Source of the DNA: Deltaproteobacteria bacterium UBA6967
GTDB taxonomy: Bacteria; SAR324; NAC60-12
Assembly: GCA_002450295.1 (NCBI GenBank)
Contig: DJYX01000214.1
Span: 1-17,020 of the forward strand
Reading direction: 5' to 3'
Length of the DNA stretch: 17,020 bases
Shown: piece by piece, positions 1 through 7,287 of the stretch
Layout of the letters: the number at the start of each line of letters is the position of its first letter
How positions within the stretch are numbered: the first letter of the stretch is position 1
Program-made: the position numbers and the translations under genes
The notes under the pieces: model-generated
Databases searched by the model: none
Seen by the model: the letters and a program-made list of their open reading frames with translations, nothing else
Told to the model about the DNA's origin: nothing

Positions 1-1
1 G

Positions 2-928
2 AGCTGGGGGATTGGTCGTTGTGGCTTGGCGTTCAATCGCGATCTGACTCTCCCAGAGACAGGTGATCCCGTTGTAGGAATTAATCCGTCTACAACAGCA
101 GATGACACACTACTTGTGGGAAGGATAACAGCGCAATCAGGTGTTAACGTTGCGAGTTTGGTCCATTATGCAGCACACCCCACGTCCTTGGGAGGATTGA
201 ACCGTCTGATCTCACCTGATTATGTAGGTGCCATGAGGGAATTGGTAGAAAGGGATACCAACGAAGCCCCCTGCATCTTTCTTCATGGTGCCGACGGGGA
301 ATTGGCGCCTCGAAGATGCTACGAAGAATCAACAGAGGCTGCAGATCAAAATGGTAGGGAATTGGGCTATGCCGCGCTTTCTACCCTGACTAGTTTGATG
401 CCATCTGGAAAGAAGATGGTTTTTGACCGAAAGGTGGAATCCGGAGCTACACTGGGACTATGGAAATATGAGGATGAGTTGCCAGACCAAAGAATTGGCA
501 TGATAACAGAGACTGTGGAATTGGAGCTTGGGGATCTGCCTACGATTGATGCCTTCAAAAAATTAGTAGAAGCAAAAAGTGGATTCGAGAAAGAGCGTGC
601 ACAAAGAGGATTAGCCTTGAGAGAAAAACTGGGGGAGTCATCAACCTACGATTTTCCGATTTATGCTTGGAAATTAGGAAAAACTATAATGGTTGGTGCA
701 CCCATAGAATTTTATGACGAATTCCAGATTTTTTTGAGGCGACAGTTTCCGGAAAATCTGATCCTCGTCCTCGATATCTGCAATGGATTTTTAAACTATT
801 TGCCAAGGCAAGAAGAGTTTACTCGAAACACCTACCAAGTCAAAATAGCCCTGTTTGCCCCAGAAAGTGAAGGGAAGGTGCGCACAAAAGTTGTTTATTT
901 AATAAATAAATTACTAAACAAAAACTAA
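2..928 (+). CDS. Neutral-ceramidase-like hydrolase, 3' part only
   Basis: The reading frame is open to the left window edge, so the N-terminus is missing. The TTG at position 26 is probably not the start, because in-frame codons 2-25 encode WGIGRCG, which runs smoothly into the family-like LAFNRDL. The visible part resembles the neutral/alkaline ceramidase superfamily: an HYAAHPTSLGG segment (second His at 176-178) followed by LISPDY (Asp at 218-220), a region that carries metal-site residues in that family, then FLHGADGELAPR. The C-terminal NGFLNYLPRQEEF...YQV also fits the family. Known members hydrolyse the amide bond of ceramides, but many bacterial relatives beside sugar transporters have no tested substrate, so the real reaction is open. 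It lies 177 bases upstream of a binding protein gene on the same strand, with no visible terminator between them. Whether it is secreted cannot be judged without the N-terminus. Confidence 0.72.
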   Translation, partial: SWGIGRCGLAFNRDLTLPETGDPVVGINPSTTADDTLLVGRITAQSGVNVASLVHYAAHPTSLGGLNRLISPDYVGAMRELVERDTNEAPCIFLHGADGELAPRRCYEESTEAADQNGRELGYAALSTLTSLMPSGKKMVFDRKVESGATLGLWKYEDELPDQRIGMITETVELELGDLPTIDAFKKLVEAKSGFEKERAQRGLALREKLGESSTYDFPIYAWKLGKTIMVGAPIEFYDEFQIFLRRQFPENLILVLDICNGFLNYLPRQEEFTRNTYQVKIALFAPESEGKVRTKVVYLINKLLNKN

Positions 929-988
929 CTATTAGTAGATTAATTGGATCTTAAAATTCTAAGTATTTAAATGAGATAAAGCTATCAG

Positions 989-1006
989 CAACAACAATTG
1001 TTCTTG
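989..1006. promoter_or_regulatory. Imperfect 18-bp palindrome, possible operator
   Basis: CAACAACAATTGTTCTTG has a perfect 10-bp core (AACAATTGTT, 993-1002) flanked by CAA and TTG arms, with one C/C mismatch on each side of the core. It lies about 100 bases upstream of the binding protein start. An operator is a reasonable inference, but no regulator gene is in the window and no second copy was noticed. Confidence 0.35.
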
Positions 1007-1013
1007 CCTTTTA

Positions 1014-1035
1014 GGGAAGTCTAGCCTAGTTTCCC
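1014..1035 (+). promoter_or_regulatory. Hairpin in the leader of the binding-protein gene
   Basis: GGGAA (1014-1018) pairs with TTCCC (1031-1035). The stem continues through a G-T pair (1019/1030), a bulged T (1020) and CTA/TAG (1021-1023/1027-1029), closed by a GCC loop. No T-run follows, so it does not look like an intrinsic terminator. It could be a leader structure or part of a regulatory site. Confidence 0.35.
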
Positions 1036-1093
1036 GCGAGTGCTTGGGTCAAGGTGGCTCAAGTGACTTAATTTGCCATAGGCTGAATAGGAA

Positions 1094-1099
1094 GAGGAG
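1094..1099 (+). promoter_or_regulatory. Strong ribosome binding site for the binding protein
   Basis: GAGGAG sits six bases before the ATG at 1106. This supports that start rather than the internal Met at codon 21, which lies directly before the Tat motif. Confidence 0.75.
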
Positions 1100-1105
1100 A
1101 TTAAC

Positions 1106-2455
1106 ATGGAAAAATTGAATGATAATCAACCGACCAGCATTTCTGGGGAGACAACTGAAAAGGGTATGACCCGACGTCAGGTCATCAAAACGGGTGCAGC
1201 CGCAGCAGGGGCAGTCGCCTTGTCAGGTGGATTCCCCTACATTAGCAGCGCTCAAAATAAGACTCTTAACATAGTTCGAGGTACCTACTTTATTCCCGGG
1301 GCCCAGGAGATTGCCAAACAGCAAGCTGAAGAGTTCGGTAAGCAAGCAGGTGTGAAAGTAAATGCTGATTTTCTAAACTGGACTGACCTGAATACTAAAA
1401 TTGGTGCTGGTATTCAAGCAGGCGGAATTGATGTTATAGAGCTTTGGCCTGTCCAAAATCATTTGTATGCCAATAATCTTGTTGATATGACAGAAGAAGC
1501 GGAAGAGGTCGCTGCTCGTGGTGGGGGCTTTGAGGAATATGTGCTGAATTCGGGGCACGTGAATGGAAGATATCTCGGCATTCCTCACGGAAATAACGCG
1601 GGTACAATCGCTTACAGGATAAGTGCTTTCGAGAAAGCCGGCGTTAAGCATGCAGACAAGGGTGGCATGGATATGACATGGGATGAATATTTTGCTGTGG
1701 CGAAAGAGTGTAAGAAAATGGGTATGCCTTTTGGCCAGAGCCTGGGTCACAGCTTGGGTGATCCAATTGGATTCTGCTATCCATACATGTGGGCCTCAGG
1801 CGCACTTGAAGTGGGTGATGACGGAAAGACAATACTCTTCAATACGCCAACCTTTGAGTATGCATTGAACAAGTTTGTACAAGCTTGGAAAGACGGCTAT
1901 GATGAAACAGGAACATCTTGGGATGACAGTAGTAATAATCGCGCTTATTTGAGTGGCAAAATAGCTTCTACATTCAATGGAGCAAGTATTTATTACGCAT
2001 CCAAAAGACGTGATGATGGTGGAAAGTTGATGAATGACACCCATCATATGTTAATGCCGAAGGGCACAGCTGGCCGATATCATGAATTTGGTACTCAGAC
2101 AATGGGCATTTTAAATAATTCCGAAAATATTGATGTTGCTAAGGAATATCTAAAGTGGTGGTTTCAGCCGGAAAACTTTGATAAATGGTGGCGTGTCCAA
2201 GAGGGATACCAACTTCATCATGTTAAAAATCTTGCCAACGACCCTATGTGGAAAGACGATCCAAAAATGGGCATCTTCAAGGAAATCCCCAAATACGGTA
2301 GACTTAGAGGCTTTGCGGGTAACCCCAATGAGAAAGCAAGCTTAGCTGCTTCAAAATATATTGTTGTTGACACGTTCGCAAAAGCCGTCCAATCAGGAGA
2401 TGCTAAAGATGCCCTTGAATGGGGCGAGCGACAACTGAAACGTATCTATCGATAA
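1106..2455 (+). CDS. ABC transporter substrate-binding protein, Tat-exported
   Basis: Extracellular solute-binding protein of the family 1, carbohydrate-type class (449 aa, usual length). The N-terminus has a hydrophilic 20-residue leader, a twin-arginine motif TRRQVIK (residues 22-28), an Ala/Gly-rich hydrophobic stretch (30-42) and a likely cleavage region near ISSAQ (46-50). It should therefore be exported folded by the Tat system and act in the periplasm. The body has the usual mix of buried aromatic and charged segments, including many Trp residues (for example KWWFQPENFDKWW), which often line sugar-binding clefts. It would capture the solute and deliver it to the two permeases that start 110 bases downstream. 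An intrinsic terminator lies just after its stop codon, a layout that usually makes the binding protein more abundant than the permeases. The ligand cannot be read from sequence; a sugar, polyol or sugar derivative is most likely. Confidence 0.9.
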   Translation: MEKLNDNQPTSISGETTEKGMTRRQVIKTGAAAAGAVALSGGFPYISSAQNKTLNIVRGTYFIPGAQEIAKQQAEEFGKQAGVKVNADFLNWTDLNTKIGAGIQAGGIDVIELWPVQNHLYANNLVDMTEEAEEVAARGGGFEEYVLNSGHVNGRYLGIPHGNNAGTIAYRISAFEKAGVKHADKGGMDMTWDEYFAVAKECKKMGMPFGQSLGHSLGDPIGFCYPYMWASGALEVGDDGKTILFNTPTFEYALNKFVQAWKDGYDETGTSWDDSSNNRAYLSGKIASTFNGASIYYASKRRDDGGKLMNDTHHMLMPKGTAGRYHEFGTQTMGILNNSENIDVAKEYLKWWFQPENFDKWWRVQEGYQLHHVKNLANDPMWKDDPKMGIFKEIPKYGRLRGFAGNPNEKASLAASKYIVVDTFAKAVQSGDAKDALEWGERQLKRIYR

Positions 2456-2476
2456 TCTGGAAGTATATCCATTTTC

Positions 2477-2513
2477 AAAACCCTCTGTGTAGCAATACCC
2501 AGAGGGTTTTTTT
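2477..2513 (+). terminator. Intrinsic terminator/attenuator between binding protein and permeases
   Basis: CCCTCTG (2481-2487) pairs with CAGAGGG (2500-2506). The flanking AAAA (2477-2480) can pair with TTTT (2507-2510), and the T-run extends to 2513. It is a classic Rho-independent structure inside what is otherwise a single transport operon, so partial read-through to the permease genes is likely. Confidence 0.88.
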
Positions 2514-2564
2514 GTTTAAAGCAAGGTGTAGGAAACACGAAACAGGGAACTAAGAACATCTAAA

Positions 2565-3461
2565 ATGAATTCAGTATCAATTCAATCAGAAAAGTTTTTA
2601 GACCGAGAAAGTTCACTGGGTGTTTTACTGATGCTCCCAGGCTTAATTTTACTTGCAGTATTTCTAGCCTACCCATTCTTTTTAGGTATTTGGTTATCAC
2701 TGACAGATACCAGAATTGGCATGCCAGGGGAATTTATTGGACTCTGGAATTACGTTGATTTACTTGAAGATGAAATATTTCATCAAACTGCTTTGAATAC
2801 GATGGTCTATGCTCTGGTGACAGTACCGTTTAAAGCTGTGATGGGACTAGGGCTAGCACTGATATTAAATAATCAAATTCGTTTCAGTAATCCAATTAGA
2901 GCTTTTATAATGTTGCCTTGGATTGTCCCAACTGCATTAAGTTCTTTGGGGTGGTTCATGATTTTTGATCCAGTCTTTAGCCCTATTTCCTGGCTAATGA
3001 TTGAAATGGGTTTTATTGATTCGAATATAAATTTTTTGGGAGATCAACTAATAGCTGTAACAGCAATTTGCTGGGTAAATATTTGGCGAGGTATCCCATT
3101 TTTTGGGATAAGCATTTTGGCTGGATTACAAGCTGTTCCACCCGAACTTCATGAACAAGCTGCAATTGATGGTGCAAATAAATTTCAAAGATTTATCAAT
3201 GTAACTCTTCCTCAAATCAAAGGGCTTTTAATGATAACAAGTTTGTTGTCAATTATTTGGACATTTGCTGATTTTCAACTGATATACGTACTAACCAAAG
3301 GTGGTCCAGCAAACCAAACTCACATCTTTGGAACTTATGCTTATCAGATCGGCCTTTTTGGAACCGAGATTGGTATGGCTGCTGCCATAACGCTATATAT
3401 GTTTCCAATATTGGCATTTTTTAGCATTATTCTACTAAGATACATGAGAAAAACTGCATGA
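2565..3461 (+). CDS. Sugar-type ABC transporter permease (MalF/UgpA class)
   Basis: Inner-membrane subunit of the importer (298 aa, normal size). There are six likely membrane segments, at roughly residues 19-42, 81-103, 112-134, 162-182, 218-238 and 268-292. The cytoplasmic EAA loop that docks the ATPase is present at residues 197-216, with E197, A200, G203 and a terminal LP (215-216). It ends with a four-base ATGA overlap on the second permease, so the two are translationally coupled, as expected for a heterodimeric channel. The ribosome binding site before the ATG is weak (GGG about 18 bases upstream), which, with the terminator upstream, suggests lower expression than the binding protein. 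The gene is AT-rich compared with the dehydrogenase genes downstream. Confidence 0.93.
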   Translation: MNSVSIQSEKFLDRESSLGVLLMLPGLILLAVFLAYPFFLGIWLSLTDTRIGMPGEFIGLWNYVDLLEDEIFHQTALNTMVYALVTVPFKAVMGLGLALILNNQIRFSNPIRAFIMLPWIVPTALSSLGWFMIFDPVFSPISWLMIEMGFIDSNINFLGDQLIAVTAICWVNIWRGIPFFGISILAGLQAVPPELHEQAAIDGANKFQRFINVTLPQIKGLLMITSLLSIIWTFADFQLIYVLTKGGPANQTHIFGTYAYQIGLFGTEIGMAAAITLYMFPILAFFSIILLRYMRKTA

Positions 3462-4300
3462 TGGTTGGAAGTGATAAGCAAAAAGCCTTACAAATCTACG
3501 TTCCTTTAGTTGTTTATACATTGCTGTTGCTTTTTCCTTTCTATTGGATGGGTGTAGTATCGTTTAAACCCACTTCGGATATCTTTACCCTTGATTTAAA
3601 TCCTTTTTGGGTTCAACGATTTACATTTGAAAATTATCAGTATCTTTTTGAAAATACTGAATTTATCAGTTGGATGTGGAACACTATGTTGATAGCTGTT
3701 GTTTCGACAGCGCTGTCAATTTTTTGTAGTATTTGCATTGGATATGCTTTAGCTAGATTAAAGTTTCCAGGCAGTGATTTTATGGGGATTGGAATTTTTC
3801 TGGTCTATTTAGTACCCCCAACACTACTTTTCATTCCAATGGCTGAAGTCATTGGTGCTTTAAATCTTTTCAATACTCATTGGGCATTAATTCTTACCTA
3901 TCCAACGCAATTAATTCCTTTTGCATCCTGGCTCTTGATGGGCTACTTCCTGACAATCCCGAAAGAGATTGAAGAGAGCGCCTTGATGGATGGCTGTTCA
4001 AGGATTCAGATCTTGATCCGGATTGTTCTCCCTCTATCTGTTCCAGGAATTCTTTCCGCAACAATTTTCTGCTTCACACTCTGCTGGAATGAATTTCTAT
4101 ACGCATTGATCTTCATGTCTTCCGGAGACATGAAAACCATCCCTGTCGGAACGGTTAGCGACTTGATCAAAGCAGATACCCTCTTCTGGGGATCCCTGAT
4201 GGCTTCAGCGCTACTCGGATCTGTTCCGGTGGCCTTCATATACTCGTTCTTTGTCAAGTACTACGTCTCTGGACTGACAGCAAGTGCCGTTAAGGGCTGA
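3458..4300 (+). CDS. Sugar-type ABC transporter permease (MalG/UgpE class)
   Basis: Second inner-membrane subunit (280 aa). It starts within the stop of the first permease (ATGA overlap); a second ATG follows immediately, so the exact first Met is uncertain by one codon. The family pattern is clear: an N-terminal membrane helix (residues 14-34), a periplasmic segment, further helices, and an EAA loop with E172, A175, D178, G179 and LP at 191-192. It would pair with the preceding permease and need two copies of an ATPase that is not encoded here. Base composition changes sharply within the gene: hand counts give about 27% G+C at 3601-3660 but about 50% at 4141-4260. It ends three bases from the stop of a convergent gene. 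Confidence 0.93.
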   Translation: MMVGSDKQKALQIYVPLVVYTLLLLFPFYWMGVVSFKPTSDIFTLDLNPFWVQRFTFENYQYLFENTEFISWMWNTMLIAVVSTALSIFCSICIGYALARLKFPGSDFMGIGIFLVYLVPPTLLFIPMAEVIGALNLFNTHWALILTYPTQLIPFASWLLMGYFLTIPKEIEESALMDGCSRIQILIRIVLPLSVPGILSATIFCFTLCWNEFLYALIFMSSGDMKTIPVGTVSDLIKADTLFWGSLMASALLGSVPVAFIYSFFVKYYVSGLTASAVKG

Positions 4301-4303
4301 AGA

Positions 4304-5281
4304 TCAGGGCATATCGATGACAATCTTTACAGCGTTATCGGTAGCATTTTGATGAAGCTCGTAGGCTTCCAAGACCTTTTCAAATGGGAAGCGGTGGGTC
4401 AGCACAGCAGAGACATTCAATGATCCTGCGGCAATCAAATCCAGAGCTTGTAGGGTAGAAGTGTGTCCAGGTTCACTATTGGCGTGAACAATCGACTTAT
4501 GCTTTAAGCACTTTGTAAAAATCCTGCCATAGTTCACGTTGATCGGTTCGTAGGGAACTCCAAACTGTAAGAAAAATCCCGAATCCGGTCTCGCTAACTC
4601 GATTGCTAAATTAATGGATGATTCCCTACCTGCTGCTTCTACAACAATGTCTACTAATTTCTCATCGTTGATTCCCAAAATTTGCTCAACAGGATCTGCT
4701 TCTCGAATATTGATGATATCGGTAGCACCGTATTGTTGAGCAAGTTGTAGACGATTAGATTTTGGGTCAAGTGCAATCACCTTGGCAGCTCCTAGTCTCT
4801 GTAAAACGAAATCAAACCAGAGCCCTGCAGTCCCCTGTCCTACCACTGCGACCGTCTTTCCGATTACACTTGGCAGTTGCTTACAGGCGTATAGCACGGT
4901 TCCGAGTTGCTGAGCCATCAACAATTCTTCCCTAGTTTTTCCAGCAGGAAGTTTTAGTAAGTTTTGTTGTGGAGTGAGGTAGCGTTCGGCCATCGCACGA
5001 TGGTCTGGAGCAATGGCAAGAACAAAGTCCCCAACTTCATGTCCCTCTAGTCCAGGACCGAGCTCCATAATTTCAGCAATCACTTCATGCCCTGTCGTTC
5101 CGGGTGGAAAGGGATAAGCGGCATCTGGTGCGTGACTCAGCATCCAGACATCACTTCCACAAAGGGTCACATGGCGGGGCTGAACGATCGCATGCCCCTC
5201 TATCAGTTCAGGTATAGTTGTTCTAATAAACTCTGCTTTTCCACGAGCGACTACCTGTAAGGCATCCATCTTGGCTGTCAT
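4304..5281 (-). CDS. Zinc-type MDR alcohol/polyol dehydrogenase without structural-zinc lobe
   Basis: Medium-chain dehydrogenase of 325 aa that would oxidise an alcohol or polyol with NAD(P). Catalytic zinc residues are visible: C41 in the CGSD motif and H65-E66 in TGHEV. The Rossmann nucleotide loop is GQGTAG (148-153), and D176 after the second strand (VIALDPKS) favours NAD over NADP. The four-cysteine structural-zinc loop normally near residues 90-115 is absent, and the protein is about 15-25 residues shorter than typical sorbitol or threonine dehydrogenases. ATG at 5279-5281 is preceded by an AGG eight bases away; a second Met at codon 5 is possible. It is the last gene of the eight-gene minus-strand run, 56 bases after the serine hydrolase gene. 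The substrate is unknown; a sugar alcohol or hydroxy acid fits the context. Confidence 0.88.
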   Translation of the reverse strand: MTAKMDALQVVARGKAEFIRTTIPELIEGHAIVQPRHVTLCGSDVWMLSHAPDAAYPFPPGTTGHEVIAEIMELGPGLEGHEVGDFVLAIAPDHRAMAERYLTPQQNLLKLPAGKTREELLMAQQLGTVLYACKQLPSVIGKTVAVVGQGTAGLWFDFVLQRLGAAKVIALDPKSNRLQLAQQYGATDIINIREADPVEQILGINDEKLVDIVVEAAGRESSINLAIELARPDSGFFLQFGVPYEPINVNYGRIFTKCLKHKSIVHANSEPGHTSTLQALDLIAAGSLNVSAVLTHRFPFEKVLEAYELHQNATDNAVKIVIDMP

Positions 5282-5337
5282 TTGTTAACCTAAAAGTGTT
5301 GTGAATGAAAAGATTGATTGAGATTCGGGTTTGATAG

Positions 5338-6429
5338 TCAATTGACACAGGCTATTGCGAGGTTTGAAGCTTTGCAAAGTAGTGATTCGCTCCAAATGGA
5401 TGGTTGGGTGGTCAGCAAAGCAAAGGTCATATCCCGCTTGGGATCAGCCCAGAAAACAGTGCCTGTCGCTCCACCGTGTCCAAAACTTCCTGGTGAAAGA
5501 AAGTCACCGAAGAATCCCCAACAAGATGAAGGCGCAAGTCTCCAGCCGAGTCCTCCACGAATCCTTACTTTTTGCTCATTTGGGACCAGAGGCATGGGAC
5601 TAGTTTGATCTCGAATCATGGTTTCAACATTGCTTCTGCTAAAAATTCGCTTACCCTGTAGTTCTCCTCCATTCAGTAGCATTCTTAGAAAACGAGTCAG
5701 GTCTTCGACAGTGGAGAACATACCACCCCAAGCGGCGCCGAAATTGCGCCAGTAGGGGCTATTCCAATCCCAATCAACTCCTTCTTGTTCCGGGGGAAGT
5801 TTCACGTTGGACACCCTGTCTTCAGGCAAACCGTCTATGCCTAAGGCCGTATCCTTCATGCCCAAGGGTTCGAAAAACTCTTTTCTGAGAAATTCTTGGA
5901 GAGAAATTCCGCTCACTCTTTGAACAATCTCTCCAAGAATCGCTAAACCGGTACTTTGATACTGAAGCCCAGTCCCAGCAGGAAAGTCCAATTTCAACTG
6001 GCAGATCTGCTCTATGAACTCAGACATTGGGGTATGTCGTTCACGCAAGCTCTGGTTTTCTGGAAGCATGTCTGGTAGCCCAGAACTATGAGTCATCAAA
6101 TGTCGAAGTGAGATGTCTTCTTTTCCAGAATTTCCGAACTCAGGAAGGTAATGGTAGGCTGGATCATCCAGTAAGAGTTGACCACGTTCTGCCAGCAAAA
6201 CTGCAGCAGCTACGGTAAAGGGTTTTGTGATCGAGGCTACCAGAAAGATTGAATCCTGCTGCATTGGAGTAGCAAGATTCGGCTTAAATCTTCCAAAAGC
6301 CTTGCTGACACTAGGCTTGTCTCCAATCGAAAGTTGGACTGCTGCACCTGGGACTTCACCTCTTTGGACGGTTCCCTCCAAAAAATTGTAAAGCCGATCG
6401 ATTCGCTGATGGTCCAGTGTTGGGCTCAC
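5338..6429 (-). CDS. Beta-lactamase-fold serine hydrolase (class C/esterase family)
   Basis: Serine hydrolase of 363 aa from the beta-lactamase/transpeptidase-like superfamily. The three active-site elements are present: SITK (S66-K69, nucleophile and base), YQS (157-159) in the place of Y-x-N, and HGG (318-320) in the place of KTG. HGG in the third motif is more typical of esterases and lactonases of this fold than of true beta-lactamases. No signal peptide or membrane segment is seen, so it should be cytoplasmic, which argues against a cell-wall role. It begins with GTG; the frame upstream is open only to a nearby stop and offers no ATG, and no strong ribosome binding site is visible. Its place between an SDR and an MDR dehydrogenase suggests it hydrolyses an ester or lactone intermediate, but this is inference. 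Confidence 0.85.
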   Translation of the reverse strand: MSPTLDHQRIDRLYNFLEGTVQRGEVPGAAVQLSIGDKPSVSKAFGRFKPNLATPMQQDSIFLVASITKPFTVAAAVLLAERGQLLLDDPAYHYLPEFGNSGKEDISLRHLMTHSSGLPDMLPENQSLRERHTPMSEFIEQICQLKLDFPAGTGLQYQSTGLAILGEIVQRVSGISLQEFLRKEFFEPLGMKDTALGIDGLPEDRVSNVKLPPEQEGVDWDWNSPYWRNFGAAWGGMFSTVEDLTRFLRMLLNGGELQGKRIFSRSNVETMIRDQTSPMPLVPNEQKVRIRGGLGWRLAPSSCWGFFGDFLSPGSFGHGGATGTVFWADPKRDMTFALLTTQPSIWSESLLCKASNLAIACVN

Positions 6430-6471
6430 AGAATTGCTTGATGAAACGTAGATGGGTTCAAAAAAATATTT

Positions 6472-7278
6472 CTAACTGGGCAAGTTAACCAACCCTCCAT
6501 CCACACAGAGGACCTGCCCATTGATGAATCTTGCTTGTTCAGACACCAAAAACACGACTGCATCCGCAATCTCGCCGGGCTCTCCGTAGCGAACTAGGGA
6601 AGCTTTTTGGGAATCCATCATCTCTGGATCAACAACCCTTGTAGCCTCAAAACGAGCAGTTTTTGTGGGTCCAGGGGCAACACAATTTACTCGAACCCCG
6701 TGTTGCTTGAGTTCACTGGCAAGACAACGGGTATAGTGCGTGACAGAAGCCTTTAGAATTCCGTAAATTGCCCCATCAGAAACTCCGAATTGTCCTGCTA
6801 CAGATCCAATATTGACGACAACTCCGGATTTCCGATCTCGCATTGCTGGGATGAATGCTTTGCAAACGTTGATGGTTCCAATCAGGTTGTTGTTAATCAG
6901 TGCCTGTACATCTTCGATAGGGATATCCAGTGCATTATTGGGTGAGGGTTTGCCACCACTAGCCCCGATGTCACCTCCAGCACAATTGACAAGAATATCG
7001 ACCTTCGAGAATTTTTCTTCAATCTTACTGCACATTGCTGCGACAGCTTGGACATCCCCAATATTTCCAGTCACCGCTAGTACTTCCACTCCCTTCTTTT
7101 CAAATTCTTTGGCAACCTCTCCAAGGCTTTGAGCTTCTTTATGCTTTTCAGGGGCATCCCAGTCGATGTCATGCAGAACAATATTTGCGCCCTGATCAGC
7201 AAGTCTTTGAGCCATTACTTTGCCCAGTCCTCGGCCTGAGCCTGTAACGAGTGCAATTTTTCCTTTTAAACTACTCAT
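6472..7278 (-). CDS. SDR-family oxidoreductase (NCAG variant)
   Basis: Classical short-chain dehydrogenase/reductase, 268 aa. The dinucleotide loop is TGSGRGLG (12-19), followed by an acidic D37 after the second strand (VLHDID), which favours NAD. The usual NNAG is NCAG (98-101). The catalytic set is N131, S159, Y172 and K176, followed by a PG turn (CVAPGP). A 12-residue insertion after NCAG (GDIGASGGKPSP) is longer than usual and may shape the substrate site. Its start is nine bases after the stop of the isomerase/epimerase gene, so the two are probably translated together. It would oxidise a hydroxyl group or reduce a carbonyl group of a small metabolite; the family alone does not say which. 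Confidence 0.9.
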   Translation of the reverse strand: MSSLKGKIALVTGSGRGLGKVMAQRLADQGANIVLHDIDWDAPEKHKEAQSLGEVAKEFEKKGVEVLAVTGNIGDVQAVAAMCSKIEEKFSKVDILVNCAGGDIGASGGKPSPNNALDIPIEDVQALINNNLIGTINVCKAFIPAMRDRKSGVVVNIGSVAGQFGVSDGAIYGILKASVTHYTRCLASELKQHGVRVNCVAPGPTKTARFEATRVVDPEMMDSQKASLVRYGEPGEIADAVVFLVSEQARFINGQVLCVDGGLVNLPS

Positions 7279-7287
7279 TAATGGTTT

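Noticed and set aside
1373..1750. 125-codon minus-strand open frame inside the binding-protein gene
   Set aside because: It lies wholly antisense to a well-supported gene, and its Cys/His/Ile-rich translation resembles no protein family.
5318..5608. 96-codon plus-strand open frame at the end of the serine hydrolase gene
   Set aside because: It is almost entirely antisense to conserved hydrolase sequence, including the HGG motif.
6812..7132. 106-codon plus-strand open frame inside an SDR gene
   Set aside because: It is antisense to the catalytic region of the SDR, with low-complexity Ser/Thr/Pro-rich translation.
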